Part shown: positions 19,668 to 31,558 of the stretch, piece by piece
Numbering within the stretch: the first letter of the stretch is position 1
Layout of the letters: the number at the start of each line of letters is the position of its first letter
NCBI GenBank assembly: GCA_030272155.1
Contig: CP126206.1
Location: forward strand, 2,232,001 to 2,296,000
DNA length: 64,000 nucleotides
Direction of reading: 5' to 3'
Source of the DNA: Tetradesmus obliquus
Taxonomy: Eukaryota; Chlorophyta; Chlorophyceae; Sphaeropleales; Scenedesmaceae
Program-made: the position numbers and the translations under genes
The notes under the pieces: model-generated
Databases searched by the model: none
What the model saw: only the letters and a program-made list of their open reading frames with translations
Told to the model about the DNA's origin: nothing

Positions 19668-22600
19668 TCACTGCCGCCGCCAACGCCCCAGCCACTCCCT
19701 GCCCTGCCGCCCTTCATGGCTCAGCCCAGCAGGGATGGGCTCTAGGGACACCAGCTCAAAACCTGCAGCAGCAGCAGCAGCATTAGCAACAGCAGCAGCC
19801 GTGAACATATAGGGATAGAGATACAACACGCTTTATGCCGTTTCGGCTGCAGTGACCACCGCAGTACTTGCTGGATCCACAGCCCACACAACACACAAGC
19901 TACACACAGCTGCACCGCTCAGTACAAACCATGCACACAAACACGCACCTGCAGGCGGCAGCAGCTGCTTGTACAAGTCTGGGGTCACTGGCCAGGGTGG
20001 GCCCGTGTTGGCATCCCTGCTAGGGTCCACTGGGTACACCATGGTCAGCAGCTCCCCGCCCGGCTGCAGCAGCCGTGCCCAGCCTTCAGCCCAAGAGCTG
20101 CGCATATCTGGATGCAGCGCACACTGCAGCAGCAGCAGCAGCATCATCATCATCATCAGCAGCAGCAGCAGCAGCAGGCTGATGAAGCAGAGCTGATGCG
20201 TGGCAAAGGGTCAACAGCTGTGCATGCTGTGTAATGCACTACATGCCTGCAGCACTAGCAGCAACACACAAACACCACGAGGTGGTGGGGATGAGTCAGC
20301 ATCCGGACTGCATCTGATATAATCACAAATATTTCATGCAAGAGTGATCAACAACTCTGATGGTACAGAGAGGTGAAAATTACGCACCAGGAAGGTGTAA
20401 TTTTACCCCAGATAAAACAACTTCCCTGAGCTATACAGCCACTGACCAAAGGCGGCAACTGAATTAACGGTTGTTATTTGTGTTATGGTGTTGCTTGTTT
20501 GTCACATGCTCACCAGGAAGGTGTAGTCGTTAGCCTATGTCAAACAGCTGCCCTGAGCTGTAGCAGTAGCTGAAAAACTCTGCCATTGACAAGACACTTG
20601 TCATTCATGTTACTTTACGTGCTAATTTGTTACTTTATGTGTTACATGCTCACCAGGAAGGTGTAGTCGTAGCCGACGTCAAACAGCTGCCCTGAGCTGT
20701 GGCAGTAGCTGACAAAGTTGGCAGCTGACAAGACATTATTGTCATTTCAGTGTTTTTTTTCATTATGCGTGTTACATGCTCACCAGGAAGGTGTAGTCGT
20801 AGCCTACATTGAACAGCTGCCCTGAGCTGTGGCAGTAGCTGAAAAAGTCGGCCACTGCAAGCTCCGTGGCAGCAGACACCTGTAGCATACAAGCAGCAGC
20901 GAGCACACCTGGTGTGTAAAAAAATGCAATCCTGTGGCACGACAGTGCAGAAGTACTGCTGCACACAGATGTGCAACTGGCAGGTCATTTACCTTGACGG
21001 ATCCCAGGCTACAACAAATGTGTTGTGTCTGGGTGTCCAGCTGATTGCTCGTCCTGATTTGCAAGCAGCTGCAGTCGCATTGCAGTTGCACAACCATTAG
21101 CAGCTGCAATGACACCATTCCAGCGTTTGCTCGTCATTGCAATATGACCGCCACACACACATATGCACATCTGCGCCTTGCCTGCCGTTAGAGTGCTATT
21201 CATTGCATAAGCTGCACCTTTGCAACAGCTGGTATGCACACCATAACAGCAGCTGGCATGCACACCATAACTCCATCTGGCAACAAGCGCTGATTACTAC
21301 TGACCTTTGCTGCATCAGGCTGTCCAGCCAGCTGCTCATCGCGCTGCTTGTTCGCGGCAGCACCATCACCCCCACAAACCCACACTACCACTGCCCCTCG
21401 CCTTCTGCCACCACACAAAACACACGCCTTGGCGCTGTATCAGCAGCCTTCTGCCCCCTGCTGCTGCAACGCAAAGACACACAATGCCTCTGGCCGGGAT
21501 AATGCACTACAACCAACCTTTGCGGCATCAGGGTGTCCAGCCAGCTACTGATCTCGCTGCTTGCTGGCGGCTGCAATCGCATCAGGGCAGATGTCCAGCC
21601 CAACTGACAGCGCAACACCCCACACACCCAAACATACATACAGCTGTGACGCGCCGGTGCAACACGCCTTGACAATGCATTGGACATGTTGTTCAGTCTA
21701 GTGAGCTGCAGCTGCAGATGCAACCAACACACACATAACACACATAACCGGCAGACACATGCCCAGCACCAACCTTCGCTGCATCAGGGTGTCCAGCCAG
21801 CTGCTCATCGCGCTGCTTGTTGGCGGCTGCAATCGCATCAAAGCAGATGTCCAGCCCGACTGACAGACCAGCGCCACACACACCCAGGCACACACACAGT
21901 AAACGCTCCACCCAGCCTAGCACACCCTCCTTATCGCATACAACAGCTCATCATCTTCACAGCTGCAGCTGCAACCAGACTACACATTCAACGCCTGCAA
22001 CAGTTACCTTTGCTGCATCAGGGTGTCCAGCTAGCTGCTCATCGCGCTGCTTGTTGGCGGCTGCAATCGCATCAGGGCAGATGTCCAACCCGACTGACAG
22101 CGCAGCGCCAGCAGCAGCAAAGGCCACCACATCATAGCCACGCCTGCAGAGCAGCAAACGCAGCACCACACAACATCTCAGCGCAGAACTCATAACAGTA
22201 ACAGCCAAACATGTGTCCAGCCCGAATCACGGTGCAGCGCCAGCAGCTGCGAAGGTTATCAAATCATAGCCGCGCCTGCAGAGTAGCACATGCAGCAGCA
22301 GACATCATCTCAGCCAGAATCCATGGCAGTAGGTAAGCAAACATATGTCCAGCCCAAATTACGGTGCAGTGCCTGCAGCAGCAAACGCCACCACATCATA
22401 GCCGCGCCTGCAGAGCAGCACACGACATCTCAGCACAGAATCCATGGTAGTAGGTAAGCAAACAGATTTCCAGCCCGACTCAGAGCGCAGCGCCAGCACA
22501 TCATAGCCGCGCCTGCACAGCAGCATTATAAGCTGCGCTATCCAACAGCCAGCTGATTTCAAGATACACTGCCAGCTAGGCCAAACACATGCACTGCAGC

Positions 22601-23572
22601 CAGCTGCCATCACCCGCACGCAGAGAGCGGCACACAAACAGCTTGCCAGCCGGATAACACAGCTGCAGTCACACCTGCCCCCAAAATGCTGCACAGGCAC
22701 ACCTATGCTCCCGGCTAGATGGCAGTTCCAGACAGCTGTGGCAATCTACAAGCAAGAACAACGCAGCTGCATGCAGCCATCGTCTCTCATCCGCAGCCAG
22801 GCACCAGCTTGATGTGACAACCAGACAGCTTTGGAGACTGGAAAGCAAGCAAAACACAGCTGCATCCAAACTGTCATCACCCACCCGCAGCCAGGCACCA
22901 GCGCGCGCTTGCCCTGCACCTGCAGCTGCCCGCTGCTCAGCAGCTGCATCAGCTGCGGGGAGGGTGCACCCTTGTCGAATTGCTGCAGGCAGCAGCAGGA
23001 ACAGCAGTAAAACAGCAGCACAGGCCGCAGCATTTCAGTACGCCCAGCAGCTGCAGGATGGCCAACATTACTGCGCTGCATCGGCAGCCCTGGCTGACAA
23101 AACAACTGCGGCGTTTTAGTAAGCGTCATGAGATTCATTTCACGCTTCCAAGCACTGTCAGTGATCCCTGTTTATAGTTGGCACCGCACTGCTGCACTGC
23201 ACTGCTGCTGCATGCACACACGCCTCCCACTGCACTTGCAGACATGGCTGATCCTGGTCAAACACGACGTTTAACCAAACCTACCTGCCCTTTCTGCAGG
23301 CCATCATGCCATATGTTGAACCACCTCTGATTGTACTCTGACCATGAAGGGTGCTCTGCTGCTGCTGCTGCTACTGGCGCCGCTAGCTGCTGCTGCTGAA
23401 TTTCGCTGCCCATGTGCGTAGATCGCCGAGCAACGTGGCTTCTTCGCAGTACAACACGCAGCTGCTGCCTCAGTGCCGCTGACAGGTTGCTGTTTGTTCT
23501 TCTGTGGCAGCTACTGCCAGTGCTGCTACTGCTGCTGGTGGGGCACCGAAGACCTGAGCGAGCAGCAGTCAT
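19668..23572 (-). CDS. HOL: Thiol/halide S-adenosylmethionine methyltransferase (HOL/TPMT type), 6 exons
   Basis: Transfers methyl from S-adenosylmethionine to halide, bisulfide or thiocyanate ions, giving volatile methyl halides or methylthiol. Exons 23285-23572, 22885-22982, 22008-22143, 20784-20879, 19949-20123 and 19668-19762 encode 295 residues. Family signatures in order: WHDGLQKGQ, FDKGAPSPQLMQLL, RALVPGCG joined to RGYDVVAFA (SAM motif I), GLDICPDAI (acidic loop), DFFSY, DYTFL-CALHPDMRSSWA, LLQPGGELLTMVYP, and the conserved end GREWLGRWRRQ. The family core is about 230 residues. The extra roughly 70 N-terminal residues are Ser/Arg-rich, lack acidic residues at the start and could be an organelle transit peptide; a shorter start at MGSEIQQQ is possible. 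The closest family, plant HOL versus general TPMT-like, is inferred from motif order. Confidence 0.92.
20380..20783 (-). repeat. Three copies of methyltransferase exon 4 tail plus donor
   Basis: The genuine donor is at 20783/20784. Copies with the GTGAGC-type donor and about 60 nt of exon (SSGQLFDVGYDYTFL-like) have junctions near 20653, 20513 and 20386, a period of 127-140 bp. Divergence increases with distance from the real exon. Confidence 0.93.
21020..22007 (-). repeat. Four copies of methyltransferase exon 3 tail plus donor
   Basis: The genuine exon is 22008-22143. Tail copies encoding all or part of SVGLDICPDAIAAANKQR onward to HPDAAK with a donor lie at about 21775-21880, 21520-21610, 21305-21370 and, most diverged, 21020-21090. 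Periods are about 215-255 bp. Some copies stay open for more than 30 codons. Confidence 0.93.
22144..22520 (-). repeat. Three copies of methyltransferase exon 3 head plus acceptor
   Basis: CTGCAG acceptors followed by RGYDVV/I/L-coding sequence and part of the AAAG(T)A segment lie with junctions near 22275, 22410 and 22513, upstream of the genuine acceptor at 22143/22144. Together with the tail copies, exon 3 is surrounded by seven partial duplicates. Confidence 0.9.
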
Positions 23573-25472
23573 TTAAATCATGCCTCGTAGACACTTCGTG
23601 TGCGTTGATTTGAGTGACACGAGAAGTAGGACGAGCAGGTTCGTGTCGTGGTGAAGTACACTTCAATGATCTTCGGTCAAGGCGAGTGCAGCAAGAATGA
23701 CAGCGAGATACAGGGCTCTGACCGTCACCCTGACATCATCTCGATGAACGGGTCCAAGTTATCAACATCTAACTATACGCCACGTCTTCGGCTTAATGGG
23801 TGCTGACCAAGCACGTCAAGAAGCAGTAGGCTAGCCAGCATGCAGCAGTAGCACTGCCTGAGTTGTCCAACCGCTTGAGCCAGTTAGCAGCAGCGACAGG
23901 GGTAGGGGCGCACTTACAATATCCGCAACAAACGTTTTACATAACAAAGCTGCAGTGGGTAAGCTGCTGGCTGCTTATCGCAGGCAGCTGCTGATGATCA
24001 CAACATGCATGGAGTCCAGAGTTTCACCCCCATTTTTTCTCGCAGGTACCTCGCAGGTAAAGCGCATGCCCAACGGTCATGCCACCAGCACCGTACCACA
24101 TTGTTCAAAACATATATAAAATTATATAAATTTATAAAATATATATGAAATATGCCACATATATAGAGGCACAACCAGTTGTCTGTATGCGCACAACAGG
24201 CACACAATCAGACATGCCGGTCAAGAACGACAACGTACCCGGCCGCAAGCAGTGTGCATGAAATGGCAACGCAGCAGGCTGCAAGGCGGTTGCTGCATTG
24301 CTGTAAGCATATCTGTTAGCGGCAACATCAGCAGAGCCTCTGCAATGCAGCAGCACAACTGCCCTTGAACGTTAAATCCAAAAGTAACAGCCAGCATGTC
24401 AACCATGCACAGCAACTGCAGAGCCAGCAGTGACACAGGAATATGTAATCTGGCACATGCTGCTGTTGCAGCAGCTGCAACTCTCATATAAATACGCAGC
24501 ATCACCTTCCCATCACCACCTTCAGCCTCTGTATTGACTGAAACAGGCACAACACGCATATGTGTAGCAATGATCACAGGCGTACATACAACAGCTGTGG
24601 ACAGCCTCTCCGTGCATGTAGTATTATGAACACTGACAGACATAACAACTGAGCAAGCGTCGGCGTCGACACATACGCAAGCAGCTGTATATGTGAATCC
24701 ATGCCAGAAGCCTAACAGCACAACTTGCTGTAGGCAAACAGGACTGTCTCAAGCATACACAGCATAGAGGCATGCATCCCAATATCTCACTCAACTCAAC
24801 CACCCTATCATGGCAGTCAATTCAATGATCTCCAGCAACCAACTAGTGAGTCTCGCGCAGTCACGTAGCCCACCAACAGTCTACGGCAGCCATGACAAAG
24901 CGGTGTTCGCTTGGCACCCTGGCAGCGCCTGCAGCGCCCTAGGCAGAGTGGCAAGCTTAACAGGCACCGCACAACCCCGTGATGCTTGCACTGCCTCAAT
25001 GTTAGCCACCAGCAGCTGCTGCGTTGGCACAAAACAGAAATGCCAAGGTACTGCGCTCAATACGAGCTAATCAGTGTTGTCGTACGTGTGATTGATGGCG
25101 CAAGCACCTTGAAGGTCCAAAAAACACACAGCTGACAACAGCAAAACTGCCGATACATCTGTAGATGGTGTCAGTACATGCGGCAGGGGCTGGTTGCTGT
25201 TAGCCGCCTCTGACCTGGCTCCAAACCATCACAACACACCTGCCCATGATAGGCAGCAGCACTGCCTGCTATGGGCAGCCAGAATCACAACCACTGCACC
25301 ACTCAAATCCTGCTGCAACCATTTTGAAAACACCGTATAATGTCGTGACGCTGTGACTTGGTGTTTCAGTGCCGGCTTTTGGGCCTGCAGCTCCAGAACC
25401 ACTGCGCACTCCAAGCAAGTCGTAACATGTTAATTAGGATGTTGCAGCAAACAGTAACACTGTTACTTTGCA
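23573..25472. other. Intergenic region, no gene recognised
   Basis: Upstream of the methyltransferase and downstream of the CBM gene. A short AT-rich stretch (24107-24170) of tata-type repeats stands out in otherwise balanced sequence. At about 25362-25402 is a diverged copy of the CBM gene terminal exon (sequence for QWFWSCRPKSR). Open frames here have no recognisable family or codon pattern. I see nothing else. Confidence 0.6.
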
Positions 25473-25557
25473 TCAGTGCCTGCTTGTGGGCCTGCAGCTC
25501 CAGAACCACTGGTGCTCCCTCACACACGACAGGCCCTCAGCACAGCGGTATCCCTGC

Positions 25558-25591
<34 letters not shown>

Positions 25592-28500
25592 GCACAACTC
25601 AGCACTGGCACACACATATCAACCTTTGATGGTAGCATGTTAGCTGCATGCATGGTGACACGCATCTGCATATCACAGTTGTCTAACACATTCGATGGTC
25701 TATGACTCAACTTTGCAGTAGTTGCAGATATGTAGGCAAGTACACTGATGCTATGCAGTGTGCTAGACAAACAAGCAGCTGCAAAACAGAGCAGCCAGAT
25801 CAGCATGCTACCTTTAAAAAGCTAGTCTTTGCACTTGTTAGCCTCCACCTGAGCCTGAGGGCAGGTGTTGCCAGCTCCACCGCACAACTGCCAGCCAGCC
25901 ACGAAACAACCAAAACAATCTATCAGCCAGCTTGCCATTGCACAATCTTGCTTTTGCAGGAATCCTCCAGCGCCCGAGGGAACGTATCACTGGCACATGA
26001 TACTAAAATAAAAGTCAATCAGTCAACCACAATTGTTCGCTCACCTCCCACTGGGCATCCTTACACTTGCCAGCATCCACCAATGCCTGGGGGCAGGTGT
26101 TGCCAGCACCACCGCAGGACTGCCATGCACCAGCAGTCACCAAATTGCCTGCTGCTGCTGCTGCTGTTGTTGATGCTGCCTCAGGGGCCTGTGCAGGAGT
26201 GCTGCTTGTGACTGGTGCTGATGATGATGACTCAGCACAGTGCCAGTACCACTCATTGACACGGGTGCAGGCAGCGTTGGCGCCGCAGCAGTGACCCTGC
26301 GGCAGCACAGCAAGGCATCAAAAACATGTGTTTATTGACAGCAGTTTTAGCGTTGACTGCTTGATGACTCAGCGCAGTGCCAATACCACTCATGGACGCG
26401 GGTGCAGGCGGCGTTTGCACCACAGCAGTGACCCTGCGGCAGCACAGCAAAGCATAACATATATGTGTTTATTCACAGTAAGGTTGGTGTTGGTTTGATG
26501 ATGACTCAGCACAGTGCCAATACCACTGGTTGACACCGGTGCAGGCGGCATTGACGCCGCAGCAATGGTCCTGCAGCGAAAGAGCAGAGCATAACATATA
26601 TGTGTTTATTCACAGCAGGTTAAGCATTGGCTACTTGATGACTCAGCGCAGTGCCAGTACCACTCATTGACGCGGGTGCAGGCGGCGTTTGCACCACAGC
26701 AGTGACCCTGCGGCAGCACAGCAAAGCATAACATATATGTGTTTATTCACAGTAAGGTTGGTGTTGGTTTGATGATGACTCAGCACAGTGCCAATACCAC
26801 TGGTTGACACCGGTGCAGGCGGCATTGACGCCGCAGCAATGGTCCTGCAGCGAAAGAGCAGAGCATAACATATATGTGTTTATTCACAGCAGGTTAAGCA
26901 TTGGCTACTTGATGACTCAGCGCAGTGCCAGTACCACTCATTGACGCGGGTGCAGGCAGCGTTGGCGCCGCAGCAGTGACCCTGCAGCAAAAGAGCAGAG
27001 CATAACATATATGTGTCTATTCACAGTAAGGTTGGTGTTGGTTTGATGATGACTCAGCGCAGTGCCAGTACCACTCATTGACACGGGTGCAGGCAGCGTT
27101 GGCGCCGCAGCAGTGACCCTGCAGCGAAAGAGCAGAGCATAACATATATGTGTGTATTCACAGTAAGGTTGGTGTTGGTTTGATGATGACTCAGCGCAGT
27201 GCCAGTACCACTCATTGACACGGGTGCAGGCAGCATTGGCGCCACAGCAGTGACCCTGCAGCGAAAGAGCAGAGCATAACATATATGTGTGTATTCACAG
27301 TAAGGTTGGTGTTGGTTTGATGATGACTCAGCGCAGTGCCAGTACCACTCATTGACGCGGGTGCAGGCAGCGTTGGCGCCGCAGCAGTGACCCTGCGGCG
27401 AAAGAGCAGAGCATAACATATATGTGTTTATCCACAGTAGTGTTGGTGTTGGTTTGATGATGACTCAGCGCAGTGCCAGTACCACTCATTGACGCGGGTG
27501 CAGGCAGCGTTGGCGCCGCAGCAGTGACCCTGCGGCGAAAGAGCAGAGCATAACATATATGTGTTTATCCACAGTAGTGTTGGTGTTGGTTTGATGATGA
27601 CTCAGCGCAGTGCCAGTACCACTCATTGACGCGGGTGCAGGCAGCGTTGGTGCCGCAGCAGTGACCCTGCGGCGAAAGAGCAGAGCATAACATATATGTG
27701 TTTATCCACAGTAGTGGTGGTGTTGGTTTGATGATGACTCAGCGCAGTGCCAGTACCACTCATTGACACGGGTGCAGGCAGCGACCATGCAGCGGCACAG
27801 TAAAGCAGTACATATATGCAATGATCAGCAGCAGCTTGGATGTCGGTGCGATGATAACAAGCAGCAGACAATGTTAGCTGCAGCAGTGGCCCTGCCATGG
27901 AGCGTGCGTGCATGTGCCAGCCACACAAAGAGCTGCGCTTGCACACATGAGCAAAACTCCGCTGCAGTGTTTTGATCACACAGTGTATCTCACCTCCCAT
28001 GGTGCGTCAGTGCACTTGCCAGCTGCGCGCAGCGCACCATTCGCACACTGGAGAGAAACCATGCCAGTGTGTGTGCAAGAGCAGCAGCCTGCTGCAGTGT
28101 GTTGATCACACCATGTGCCTCACCTGCCATAGCGCATCACTGCACTTGCCAGCCGCACGCAGCGCAACACTTGCATGAATGAGAGAAAACCGAAAACCAG
28201 CTGCAATGTTTTCTTCCGCGTAGCGTCTCTCACCTGCCATGGCGCGTCAGTGCACTTGCCAGCTGCACGCAGAGCAGCAGAGCAGGGGTCCCCTGCTCCT
28301 CCACAACCACTCCAAGCAGCAACAGTAGTGGCACAAGCTGCCGGCTGCACTGCAGCTGGAGCTGCAGCGTCACTAGCTGGTGTTACTGCTGCTGGTGTCA
28401 CTGCTGGTGTCACTGCAGGTATCACTGCTGCAGCCGTGGGCTTTGGGATTGCAGCAGGAGCGGCTGGTGTGACTGCTGCTGTTGCTGTAACAGCAGGAGC

Positions 28501-29640
28501 CATTGCAATTGCGGGTGCCTGTGTGTTGGGCTCTTTCTCTGGCTCCTCTGGAGTGACAACTGCAGCTGGAGCCAGTGCTGGCTCAGCTGCTGGCGCTGGT
28601 GCTGGAATTGCAGCGGTTGCCACTGCTGCTGTTGCCACTGCTGCTGTTGACACAGTTGAAGGCTTGAGTGCCGCTGCTGCTGCTGGAGAGACGAAGGAGC
28701 GAACAAACGTAGCTGTCGGTGCATTTGCTGGCTGCTGCTTGGCTGCAGATGCGGGCTTTGCTGTGTTGCTGGCAGGAGGAATTGCAGCGGCTGCTGGCTT
28801 ATCCTTGCTGGAACGGACTGCTGCTGCTGCAGGTGTGTCACGTGCTGCTGCTGCTGGGGCGTCCGCTGCTGGTTTTGTTGCTGGATGTGCTCCTGGCGCT
28901 GCTGGCCTGTCCCTGTGGGTGTGAGTGCGAGCAGTTGTTGCAGGTGCTGCTGCTGCTGCAATTGGGCTCCTGAAGTCACCCCTTCTGGATGAGGCAGCCC
29001 TTTGCTGCTCATCCGGCGGGTTGATTTCAATCTTGGGCTGCTGTGGCTGTGGCTGGCCAGGAGTGGACCTGCCCCGCTGCTGCTTTGGCACCTCAATTGC
29101 TGCACCCCTGCTGCGTGATGAAGCAGTCATCACCTCCAGTGCATCTAGACTGATTCCGTTCGCAGCTGCACTCTGCAGCTGCAGCATGCGGCGGTTGAAG
29201 AATGCCGAAGCAGCGGCTGCTTGCTGCTTCACCGGGCCGGTGATCAGGCCAGCAAGCTTGGATGGAGCTGCAAACTGTGCAGAAACTGAGCTGGATGGTT
29301 TGTTGACCTGAATGTTCAGCTCAACTGTCGCATGTGCGGTGGCCTGCGAGAGCAGGACACACGGAGAGTTGTAACCGACAAAGTTTGAGTCAAGCAATAG
29401 CAGACTATTGACAGCTCCATCATGGAGAAGTGCATACACATAAAGCTTTCAAGCTTTGAGCGATCTCAGCGGTGTGCAATGCTGGCGTGCGGAGTCCGAC
29501 GCACTGCAACTGCAGCACACTGCTGAATGCTGCTTTGAGTGGCTTCAGTGCATGTAGCTGAGTTATCAACGAATCTTCGCAATCAATATGTTTCTCACCA
29601 CACATAGCGCCAGAAGGACAGCACCTAGCAGACAACGCAT
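25473..29640 (-). CDS. Secreted Ala/Pro-rich protein with two CBM1-like modules, 4 exons
   Basis: Extracellular, probably wall-associated, polysaccharide-binding protein. Exons 29599-29640, 28234-29343, 26045-26296 and 25473-25553 encode 494 residues. The signal peptide MRCLLGAVLLALCVATAHA has a good cleavage site after AHA. A folded-looking N-terminal part (TVELNIQV) leads to about 250 residues of Ala/Pro/Thr-rich linker. The first module is WSGCGGAGDPC-GKCTDAPWQ plus GHCCGANAACTRVNEWYWHC; the second is WQSCGGAGNTC-GKCKDAQWE plus GYRCAEGLSCVREHQWFWSC. The W-CGG-G-C start and aromatic W(Y/F)WxC end match the layout of CBM family 1, though with extra cysteines; the assignment is by pattern. 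Both modules are interrupted by a phase-0 intron at the same place. The tail CRPTSRH is followed by a stop. A real catalytic domain is absent. Confidence 0.82.
25825..25905 (-). repeat. Diverged copy of CBM gene exon 3 tail
   Basis: Reads QLCGGAGNTCPQAQVEANKC in the exon frame, against the genuine QSCGGAGNTCPQALVDAGKC, then stops. It lies 140 bp downstream of the genuine donor (26044/26045) in intron 3. It could be mistaken for the gene's last exon, but it lacks the second half of the module, which is supplied by 25473-25553. Confidence 0.88.
26297..27795 (-). repeat. Eleven intronic copies of CBM gene exon 3 head, 137-bp period
   Basis: The unit is CTG(C/A)(G/A)CAG acceptor plus about 62 nt of exon (GHCCGANAACTRVNEWYWHCAE), then intron sequence with a conserved atataacatatatgtgt element. 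Counting the marker ggtgcaggc gives the genuine copy at 26256 and eleven more at 26394, 26530, 26668, 26806, 26942, 27077, 27216, 27353, 27490, 27626 and 27760. Copies at 26530 and 26806 share private variants, as do 26394 and 26668, so a two-unit block was itself duplicated. Confidence 0.97.
27985..28170 (-). repeat. Two copies of CBM gene exon 2 tail plus donor
   Basis: The genuine donor is at 28233/28234. Copies encoding part of ALRAAGKCTDAxW with a GTGAG donor have junctions near 28123 and 27993, a period of 110-130 bp. Together with the head copies of exon 3, nearly the whole of intron 2 (26297-28233) is made of exon-edge copies. Confidence 0.92.
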
Positions 29641-31288
29641 GTTCAGGGATTGATCGGGTGTTTGAAGCAGGTGGAGAGGTGACTTGTATAGCGCACTTAT
29701 CGATTCGTGAAGACTGCGAACACCGGTATGTGAGACGCTGGTGAGGGAGCTGGTATGTGGGTCAAATCTTTTCAGGTTACTTGCACGTCAAAAAGTGACA
29801 GCAGTACTGTTCGCCGGAAGCTGCACACAGAGGGTAGGCATCCGCATCGTCTTTGGTCTAGAACATATCATCATCGAGGATATTGCTGCATCGCGCACAA
29901 ACACTTCGAGTGCACACTCGTAGAGTGTGGCAATCCTCACCAGCCTGGCCAGGAGGCTCATGTCCAGGATGCAGCACATAGCCCCGCAAGCTTGTTGCCA
30001 GTGAATGCTGGGTAAACAACCGTGCAAACAGCAAACCCGGATGCGATTACAAGCCTTAGGCCGCATCCATGACAGCTGCAGTTGCGCACTTCAATATGGG
30101 TGACACCTACCAGGTGCTAGTAGGCTAAACGGTCTAGTAGGCTGCCAGCCAGACTCGCAAAAAGAAGGTTGAGCGCCATCGCTCACCTCTCTGCACGGTG
30201 CAATGACCAGATGTAAACGCGCCCGTGTGCAGCAGCCTGTGTTATTCACCACAGCTGCTGCAGCAGCTGTTGCAGCAAACTTTTAGAATGCTGCTGCTGC
30301 TGCCGCTAGCAGGGGTGCTCACCAGGCACATCAGATGCATCTGCAGCATCAGAACCACTCTCATACTCTACAGCAATATACCACTGTGCCACACAACGAC
30401 TGGCACACTGTCAAACGATGGCGGGCATCATGCATGATGCCTTCAGACGTTTGTTGACCTACATGCGCTAGACAGCGCTGTCAGCCAGACCTAGCTGCCA
30501 TGGCAGCTGGCGAGTTATTCTGGTCAAGGACAGAAGCCCACACCACTCGCACCAACCTCACAGGCAGGGCGAACAGCCACGCTTGCAGCCATTCCGATTC
30601 ATCGTGCATGAATTGGGTCTTCACATGAAGACCCAAAGCAAAGCAAGCGCCCAGCGGACACTGCTGTGTTGCCATTCACGACACTGTCAAATGATTTGAA
30701 TGTGGTGGAGAGGCTGCACTCCCGGAGATGGGGCCAATCATTGCCTTAGCCCACACACACGTCACAATAACCCAGCAGACGATACCCCCACCACGTTCAC
30801 CAGCATTTGCCCCAGCCAACGCAACGAAACCACCAAGCCGCTGTTGATTGAGCAATACTGCTGTCCAATGACCTGTGAATGCGGCAAGCAGGCACACTTG
30901 ATACACCCACAGCCACTTTCCACAGCGCACGGAGGCATGCTTGTTTAGCCTGTTCCCTCTTTTGCGGCGCCACATGCCGATAGTTTTTGGCAGAGGCCGC
31001 TCTGCCATGTGATGGCAAATTTGCTCAAATTTGCCATGTGCCCTCAAATTTGTTGAAACAGGCCCGTCACTCAATCACCAGCGGGCGCTTTGCCCATGCC
31101 GCAGAGCAGCTGGCGCTTCACTCAATCGGAAGCTCTCCCCACCTGGCCTGTTGGCTTTAGTGGCGCACCATCAAATGCGGCACATCACTCAATCACCAGC
31201 GGGCGCTCTGCCCATGCCGCAGAGTAGCTGGCGCGGTGCCTGTTGTACATCGTTTGCAGCTCGGCCTGCTGGTTTGCAATGCGCCTCA
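29641..31288. repeat. Intergenic region with two downstream copies of DGAT2 terminal exon
   Basis: At about 31190-31270 and 31065-31115 are truncated copies of the DGAT2 last exon end (YNRHRASYSAAWAERPLVIE region), spaced about 105-120 bp beyond the real stop, so in the 3'UTR. The remainder, 29641-31060, is the promoter side of the CBM gene and contains no gene I can support. A 132-codon open frame at 30676-31074 on the minus strand has no recognisable family. Confidence 0.7.
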
Positions 31289-31512
31289 TCACTCAATCAC
31301 CAGTGGGCGCTCTGCCCATGCTGCGGAGTAGCTGGCGCGGTGCCTGTTGTACATCGCCTGCAGCTCCGCCACCACCTGGGCGTGAACTTCATCCACGGCC
31401 TGGTTGAACTTCACTGTGTCGTTCTTGTCCACCTTGGGCACGGGGATGGGCCGGCCGCTGACCTGGAACAGCGGCACCTGCAGGTTTGGCGGCAGGTTTG
31501 TAGGTGATGTAG

Positions 31513-31558
<46 letters not shown>

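Noticed and set aside
24221..24721. Minus-strand 166-codon open frame with Cys/Leu-rich composition
   Set aside because: No recognisable motif, splice context or homologous pattern; it lies in a stretch with no other coding evidence.
25825..25905. CBM-like half module ending in a stop, as the last exon of the CBM gene
   Set aside because: It contains only the first half of the module and is a diverged copy of the exon 3 tail. Exon 25473-25553 supplies the missing second half in phase.
28175..28924. Plus-strand 249-codon Ala/Gly-rich open frame
   Set aside because: It is the complement of the CBM gene linker. The minus strand has a signal peptide, splice sites and CBM-like modules.
30676..31074. 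Minus-strand 132-codon open frame downstream of DGAT2
   Set aside because: No family resemblance, and it overlaps a truncated copy of the DGAT2 terminal exon in a different frame.
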